This document shows, piece by piece, positions 16,341 to 20,599 of a stretch of DNA of 20,599 nt (the stretch's first letter is position 1; every line of letters begins with the position of its first letter). The stretch comes from an uncultured Prevotella sp. GTDB lineage: Bacteria; Bacteroidota; Bacteroidia; Bacteroidales; Bacteroidaceae. Location: assembly GCA_946623195.1 (NCBI GenBank), contig CAMOQW010000024.1, positions 1-20,599 on the forward strand. The letters are read 5' to 3'. The translations under genes were made by a program, and so were the position numbers. The notes under the pieces are model-generated. The model was not told the DNA's origin. It was given only the letters and a program-made list of their open reading frames with translations, and ran no database searches.

Positions 16341-18347
16341 ATGAAACCACTAAGCTACATCATCATCGCCACCATCGTGCTGCTTGCTACGGCTTGTCGC
16401 CATCAGACACCACAGGAACGGCAGACGGGTGAGTTCTCCCATGCCGATAGTCTGCTGATGAAGGCCCAGAAGTCGGGATCGCTGAACCAGATGTTAGACC
16501 TCGTCGACCACCTGCAGCAGTCAGGGGAGCTGTCTGACCTGCGTGCCGACTACTATCGTGGATATTATCATTGGCAGAAAGGCAGCACGTCCAAGGCAGA
16601 GGAGTATTGCCGGAGTATCATGGCTGGCGACCATGCTGCAAGGGACGACCGCTGGAGCTACGTGATGGCCGGCAGCACGCTGGCTAATATCTGTTTCGAC
16701 AAGCGCGACTTCGAAGGTACCATCCGCATCGTACTGCCTTTGCTCCAGATGATGGATTCGTTGAACTTCGGTTCATTAGACAGGCACATCGAACTGCATA
16801 CCCTGCTGGGACACTGCAACCTGGCTACCAACCAGCCACAACTGGCACACGACAATTTCGAGAAGGCCTACGACCTGATGCGCCAGAATATGGCCGCTGA
16901 TACCACGGGAACGGCCCTTCATACGGCCTTCGCCACTATTGGGCAGATTCAGAACAACTATATCAACCTGCAGAAGTTTGCCGATGCTGAGGTGTGGGTG
17001 GCCCGTGAAGACTCGTTGATGCCGCTCTATCAAGACTATTCCTATCCCGGTGCCCCGTTCTATTCCGAGACCTTGCGCGGTTCTGCCGTGCTGAATCGTG
17101 CGATGACCCTCTTGGGCCTGGGACGTAAGGAAGAAGCCAAGCAGGCCTATTCGGAATTTATGGAGAACAGCTTTTCCAGTACTGACGTCGGTCGCATCAA
17201 TGCCTCCGACTATCTGATGTTCGACCACCGCTATGCCGAGGCTGCCGACAATTACGAGGTGGCCGACCGGGTGATACGTTCCAATGACTACGAACTCTCT
17301 CTCGACCTCATCAAGACCCTGCTGATGCCCAAGTTGCGTGCCAATATTTATGCCGGTCGGAAGGAGACGGCTCTCACCACCGCCCGTCAGATTGCCGAGG
17401 TGTTCGACTCTGCCTATAACCGCCACTTGACCGACCAGACCGCAGAACTGGCTACCATCTACGATACACAAGGGAAAGAGCGCCAAATAGCCGAGCAGCA
17501 GGCTGCGCTCTCCCAGCAGCGGCTGATAGGTCTGGCCGTCGCCTTGGTGCTGATTACGCTGTTCTTCATCATCTATACGCTCTATCGGCGCAGGGTTGCC
17601 AGACGAATGGCAGAAATGAAGGCCGCCCAGGAACGCATCGAGTCAGAGCTGCGAATAGCCCGCGACATCCAGATGTCCATGCTGCCCAGCGAGTTTCCCC
17701 AGCGGGAGGGCTTGGATATGTATGCCTCTATGACACCCGCCAAAGAAGTGGGCGGCGACCTCTACGGCTATGTGCTGAATGGCGACAAACTCTATTTCGC
17801 CTTGGGCGACGTGAGCGGCAAGGGCGTACCGGCCTCGCTGTTTATGGCCCAGGCCACCCGTCTGTTCCGCACGCTGGCCACTCAGGGCATGATGCCTGCT
17901 GAAATATGTACCCGCATGAACAATGCCCTCTCCGGCGAGGACAACAAGAGCAGCATGTTCGTCACCATGTTCCTCGGACTGGTAGACCTGACTACCGGTC
18001 ATCTGAATTTCTGCAATGCCGGTCATAATCCTCCGGTGTTAGGCGACGACTTCATCGATATGCAGCCCAACGCCCCCATCGGCATCATTCCCGGTCTTGA
18101 GTTCGAGGGTGAGGAACTGGAGAGCATCAAGGACCGTACGCTGTTTATCTATACAGATGGCCTGAACGAGGCAGAGAACAGACTACAGGAACAGTTTGGT
18201 GACGACCGCCTGCTGGACATTCTGCGCCAGAACCATGCCGCTTCTCCCCGCCAGCTGATTGAGATTCTGACGTCGGAAATAGAACATCATCGTGATGGTG
18301 CCGAACCTAACGACGACCTCACGATGATGTGCTTACGGGTTGGATGA
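16341..18347 (+). CDS. TPR-sensor lipoprotein with SpoIIE/PP2C-type serine phosphatase domain
   Basis: This 668-residue protein starts MKPLSYIIIATIVLLATAC, a lipoprotein-like signal with Cys19 (the -3 residue is Ala and so not ideal). Residues about 20-390 form an exported helical region with TPR-like repeats. A membrane segment follows (about 394-416, LIGLAVALVLITLFFIIYTLY), then a coiled coil (MAEMKAAQERIESELRIARDIQ) and a cytoplasmic SpoIIE/RsbU phosphatase domain. Its metal-binding acids are present: Asp473 (GGDLYGY), Asp490 (GDVSGKG), Asp606 (TDGLNEAE) and Asp658/659 (NDDLTMM). Relatives dephosphorylate an anti-sigma-factor antagonist (STAS protein) and so switch on a stress response. 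No STAS or anti-sigma gene is beside it, so its target is unknown. The layout resembles the TPR-transmembrane sensors of Bacteroidota that carry other output domains. A TTG start at 16305 is rejected. Confidence 0.92.
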   Translation: MKPLSYIIIATIVLLATACRHQTPQERQTGEFSHADSLLMKAQKSGSLNQMLDLVDHLQQSGELSDLRADYYRGYYHWQKGSTSKAEEYCRSIMAGDHAARDDRWSYVMAGSTLANICFDKRDFEGTIRIVLPLLQMMDSLNFGSLDRHIELHTLLGHCNLATNQPQLAHDNFEKAYDLMRQNMAADTTGTALHTAFATIGQIQNNYINLQKFADAEVWVAREDSLMPLYQDYSYPGAPFYSETLRGSAVLNRAMTLLGLGRKEEAKQAYSEFMENSFSSTDVGRINASDYLMFDHRYAEAADNYEVADRVIRSNDYELSLDLIKTLLMPKLRANIYAGRKETALTTARQIAEVFDSAYNRHLTDQTAELATIYDTQGKERQIAEQQAALSQQRLIGLAVALVLITLFFIIYTLYRRRVARRMAEMKAAQERIESELRIARDIQMSMLPSEFPQREGLDMYASMTPAKEVGGDLYGYVLNGDKLYFALGDVSGKGVPASLFMAQATRLFRTLATQGMMPAEICTRMNNALSGEDNKSSMFVTMFLGLVDLTTGHLNFCNAGHNPPVLGDDFIDMQPNAPIGIIPGLEFEGEELESIKDRTLFIYTDGLNEAENRLQEQFGDDRLLDILRQNHAASPRQLIEILTSEIEHHRDGAEPNDDLTMMCLRVG

Positions 18348-18360
18348 AAGGGGGAATAGG

Positions 18361-19827
18361 CTATTTCTTCCTGACGGGATCGCAGGTGAGATTGCATCCT
18401 AACTTCTTGAAAATCTTACGGTCCACTTCCGACAGCATGACGGTGGAGTGTACCTGACAGTCGCGCAACTGGGGCAAATGCTCCAAGGCGCGGCGGCAAC
18501 GCTCGTCACTCTCCGACAATACACTCAGTGCTACCAGCACCTCGTCGGTATGCAGGCGGGGATTTCTGGCTCCCAAGTATTCGGTCTTCGTCTTCTGCAC
18601 GGGTTCGATGAGACTCTGCGGAATCAGCTTAGCTTCATGGTCGATGCCTGCCAGGTGCTTGGTGGCGTTGAGCAGCAGGGCTGCCGAACAGCCGAGCAGC
18701 GGACTGCTCTTGGCGGTAATGATGGTGCCGTCAGAAAGTTCGATGGCCGATGCCGTATGTCCGCTCAACTCCTGTTTGGCCTGGGCAGCTACCGTCACCC
18801 GACGGTAGGCGGTAGTGATTCGGGCCTGGTTGAACAGCATCTGTATCTTGTGCACCTCGTCTTCGTTGTCTGCACCGTCGGCCAGCTTGTTGGTGGCGTC
18901 ATAGTAGCGACGGATGATTTCTTCGCGGGAGGCATTGCAGCACACTTCATCGTCGGAGATGCAGAAACCCACCATGTTGACACCCATGTCGGTGGGCGAC
19001 TTATAGGGATTCTCGCCGTAGATGCCCTCGAACAGTGCGTTCAGCACGGGGAATATCTCAATGTCACGGTTGTAGTTGACGGCAATCTTATCGTAAGCCT
19101 CCAGATGGAACGGGTCAATCATGTTGACATCGTTCAGGTCGGCAGTGGCGGCCTCGTAGGCGATGTTGACGGGATGTTTCAGCGGCAGGTTCCAGACGGG
19201 GAATGTCTCAAACTTGGCATAGCCGGCCCGGATGCCGCGCTTGTTCTCGTTGTAGAGCTGCGAGAGACAGACGGCCATTTTGCCGCTGCCCGGACCGGGA
19301 GCCGTCACGATAACCAGCTCGCGCGAAGTCTCTACATAGTCGTTTTTGCCAAATCCCTCGTCGGAGGCTATCAGCTCCACGTTATGCGGATAGCCGTCAA
19401 TCAGGTAATGCACATACGACTTGATGCCCAGCCGTTCCAGCCGGTGGCGGAACTGGTCGGCGGCGTGCTGTCCGTTATAGTGGGTGATGACCACCGAGCC
19501 CACCATGAAGTCGCGGCCCATGAATTCGTCGCGCAGTCGCAGCACGTCTTCATCGTATGTGATGCCGAGGTCGGCACGTACCTTGTTCTTCTCAATATCC
19601 TCTGCTGAGACTACAATCACAATCTCAATGCTGTTGCGCAGCTGTGCTAGCATGCGGAGCTTTGAGTCGGGTTGGAATCCCGGCAGCACGCGGCTGGCAT
19701 GGTGGTCGTCGAACAGTTTTCCGCCCAGTTCCAGATAGAGCTTGCCGTCAAACTGCGCTATGCGTTCACGGATGTGTTCCGACTGTACCCTCAGGTACTT
19801 GTCGTTGTCAAAGCCAATCTTCTTCAT
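18361..19827 (-). CDS. UPF0371/DUF1846 family protein
   Basis: This 488-residue cytoplasmic protein matches the UPF0371 (DUF1846) family across its whole length (usual size about 490-500 residues). It begins MKKIGFDNDKYLRVQSEHIR and keeps LYLELGGKLFDDHHASRVLPGF, a P-loop-like turn TAPGPGSGK (175-183), VNIAYEAATADLNDVNMIDPFH and SPTDMGVNMVGF. The biochemical role of the family is not established; structures show a nucleotide-binding-like fold, and I do not assign a reaction. The start at 19827 is fixed by homology, and the ATG overlaps the TGA of yidC (ATGA), which suggests translational coupling. The longer reading frame to 20106 runs through yidC and is discarded. Its end lies 13 bases from the stop of the convergent phosphatase gene. 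Confidence 0.93.
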   Translation of the reverse strand: MKKIGFDNDKYLRVQSEHIRERIAQFDGKLYLELGGKLFDDHHASRVLPGFQPDSKLRMLAQLRNSIEIVIVVSAEDIEKNKVRADLGITYDEDVLRLRDEFMGRDFMVGSVVITHYNGQHAADQFRHRLERLGIKSYVHYLIDGYPHNVELIASDEGFGKNDYVETSRELVIVTAPGPGSGKMAVCLSQLYNENKRGIRAGYAKFETFPVWNLPLKHPVNIAYEAATADLNDVNMIDPFHLEAYDKIAVNYNRDIEIFPVLNALFEGIYGENPYKSPTDMGVNMVGFCISDDEVCCNASREEIIRRYYDATNKLADGADNEDEVHKIQMLFNQARITTAYRRVTVAAQAKQELSGHTASAIELSDGTIITAKSSPLLGCSAALLLNATKHLAGIDHEAKLIPQSLIEPVQKTKTEYLGARNPRLHTDEVLVALSVLSESDERCRRALEHLPQLRDCQVHSTVMLSEVDRKIFKKLGCNLTCDPVRKK

Positions 19828-20599
19828 TTCTTGTATCCGTTTTGACGTTGGCGTTTCAAGTCGTCGGCCTGTTTCTGCATGGCTTCCAGCCGGGCGGCCA
19901 GTCCGCTCTGTTTCTTGGGGTTGTTCTTGTTGGCCTGGTAGTTGGCTTCCAGGATGGCCAGCAGTTTCTCGTCGTCGGTGGTCTTGCGGAGCACCCACAT
20001 GATGGCTGCCGACATGAACAGTGATACGAAGTAGTAGAAGTTCAGTCCGCTGGAGTAGTCGTTGAAGATGAAGAAGAACATCAGCGGCATGATGTACATC
20101 ATCCATTGCATCATCTTCATCTGCTCAGCCTGCTGACCCACCATCTGGTCTTTCTGCTGCTGCATGGAGAACCATGTGTAGACCAGCTGGGCTCCGCAGA
20201 ACAGGATGCACGTCAGCGACAGGTGGTCACCAATGCCCCAGATGTTCCGGCTCCATTCAATGATGGGGTCGTAGGTGGAAAGGTCGGCCATCCACAGGAA
20301 CGACTCGCCGCGCAGCTGGATGGCGTTGGGCACGAAGAAGAACATGGCCAGCCAGATAGGCATCTGGATAATCATGGGCAGACAGCCGCTGAGTGGCGAC
20401 ACGCCGTACTTGGAGTAGAGCTGCATCATCTCCTGCTGCTTCCTCATCTGGTCTTCGGGCTTGTCAAGGTGCTTGGTGGCCTCTTCAAACTTTGGCTTCA
20501 GCACGCGCATCTTGGCGCTCGACATGTAGCTCTTCTTCACCATGGGGAAGGTGATGGCCTTCAGCAGGATGGTGATGAGAATCAGCACGATACCCATGT
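19824..20599 (-). CDS. yidC: Membrane protein insertase YidC, C-terminal part (cut by window edge)
   Basis: This is the last 257 or so residues of YidC, the inner-membrane insertase that works alone or with SecYEG. The conserved core is visible: the cytoplasmic hairpin KKSYMSSAKMRVLKPKFEE, the block YSKYGVSPLSGCLPMIIQMP ahead of a membrane segment, a further segment (LTCILFCGAQLVYTWFSM) and a final one (MMYIMPLMFFFIFNDYSSGLNF), then a basic tail ending NGYKK. The N-terminal periplasmic domain typical of Gram-negative YidC must lie beyond the right edge; the frame stays open to the edge and the ATG at 20597 is internal. Its stop TGA overlaps the ATG of the DUF1846 gene. Confidence 0.95.
   Translation of the reverse strand, partial: MGIVLILITILLKAITFPMVKKSYMSSAKMRVLKPKFEEATKHLDKPEDQMRKQQEMMQLYSKYGVSPLSGCLPMIIQMPIWLAMFFFVPNAIQLRGESFLWMADLSTYDPIIEWSRNIWGIGDHLSLTCILFCGAQLVYTWFSMQQQKDQMVGQQAEQMKMMQWMMYIMPLMFFFIFNDYSSGLNFYYFVSLFMSAAIMWVLRKTTDDEKLLAILEANYQANKNNPKKQSGLAARLEAMQKQADDLKRQRQNGYKK

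Noticed and set aside
18448..19608. A 386-codon open frame on the plus strand opposite the DUF1846 gene
   Set aside because: It lies wholly antisense to a well-conserved gene, has no recognisable domain and uses the complement of that gene's codon pattern; long shadows are normal at this base composition.
19828..20106. N-terminal extension of the DUF1846 gene to 20106
   Set aside because: It is an out-of-frame reading of yidC; the family sequence starts at 19827.

Overview
The window looks like chromosomal core DNA of a Bacteroidota bacterium, most likely Prevotella or a close relative in the Prevotellaceae. The evidence is: promoters of the Bacteroidota type (TTTG, about 20 bases, TAnnTTTG) with no Shine-Dalgarno emphasis; an ortholog of the Porphyromonas peptidase DPP5; a subtilase with what looks like a type IX secretion sorting domain; meaB (methylmalonyl-CoA/propionate metabolism); and a SpoIIE-type phosphatase with an exported TPR sensor part. 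The genus is an inference. I see no phage, plasmid, insertion sequence, tRNA, rRNA or CRISPR array.

Layout. At 1-70 there is a cut-off array of 22-base palindromic tandem repeats ending in a perfect 12-base inverted repeat. At 236-11023 there is a closely packed plus-strand series: a very large alpha-2-macroglobulin-like protein without the thioester cysteine, a DUF1573 protein two bases downstream, meaB, ispH (overlapping meaB by 14 bases) and an S8 subtilisin-like peptidase four bases after ispH. It converges at 11023/11038 with a minus-strand operon that reads dpp5, MFS transporter A, MFS transporter B (16245 down to 11038). Between 16245 and 16341 lies a compact divergent promoter pair. 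It drives dpp5 leftward and, rightward, a TPR lipoprotein/SpoIIE phosphatase (16341-18347). That gene converges with a second minus-strand unit, yidC (cut by the right edge) followed by a UPF0371/DUF1846 gene whose start overlaps the yidC stop.

How the genes may work together. The most coherent unit is dpp5 plus the two MFS genes. DPP5 releases dipeptides in the periplasm. Both transporters resemble MFSD1, the lysosomal dipeptide transporter, and keep the Glu and Arg that I recall as important there. The operon therefore reads as a dipeptide release-and-uptake module, but this substrate is inferred and not shown. The left operon mixes envelope proteins (alpha-2-macroglobulin-like, DUF1573, subtilase) with housekeeping enzymes (meaB, ispH), which looks like co-transcription rather than one pathway. 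No completely new system is evident. The points most worth following are the dipeptide module, the divergent and almost leaderless promoter, the orphan phosphatase, and short in-frame repeat insertions in two unrelated genes.
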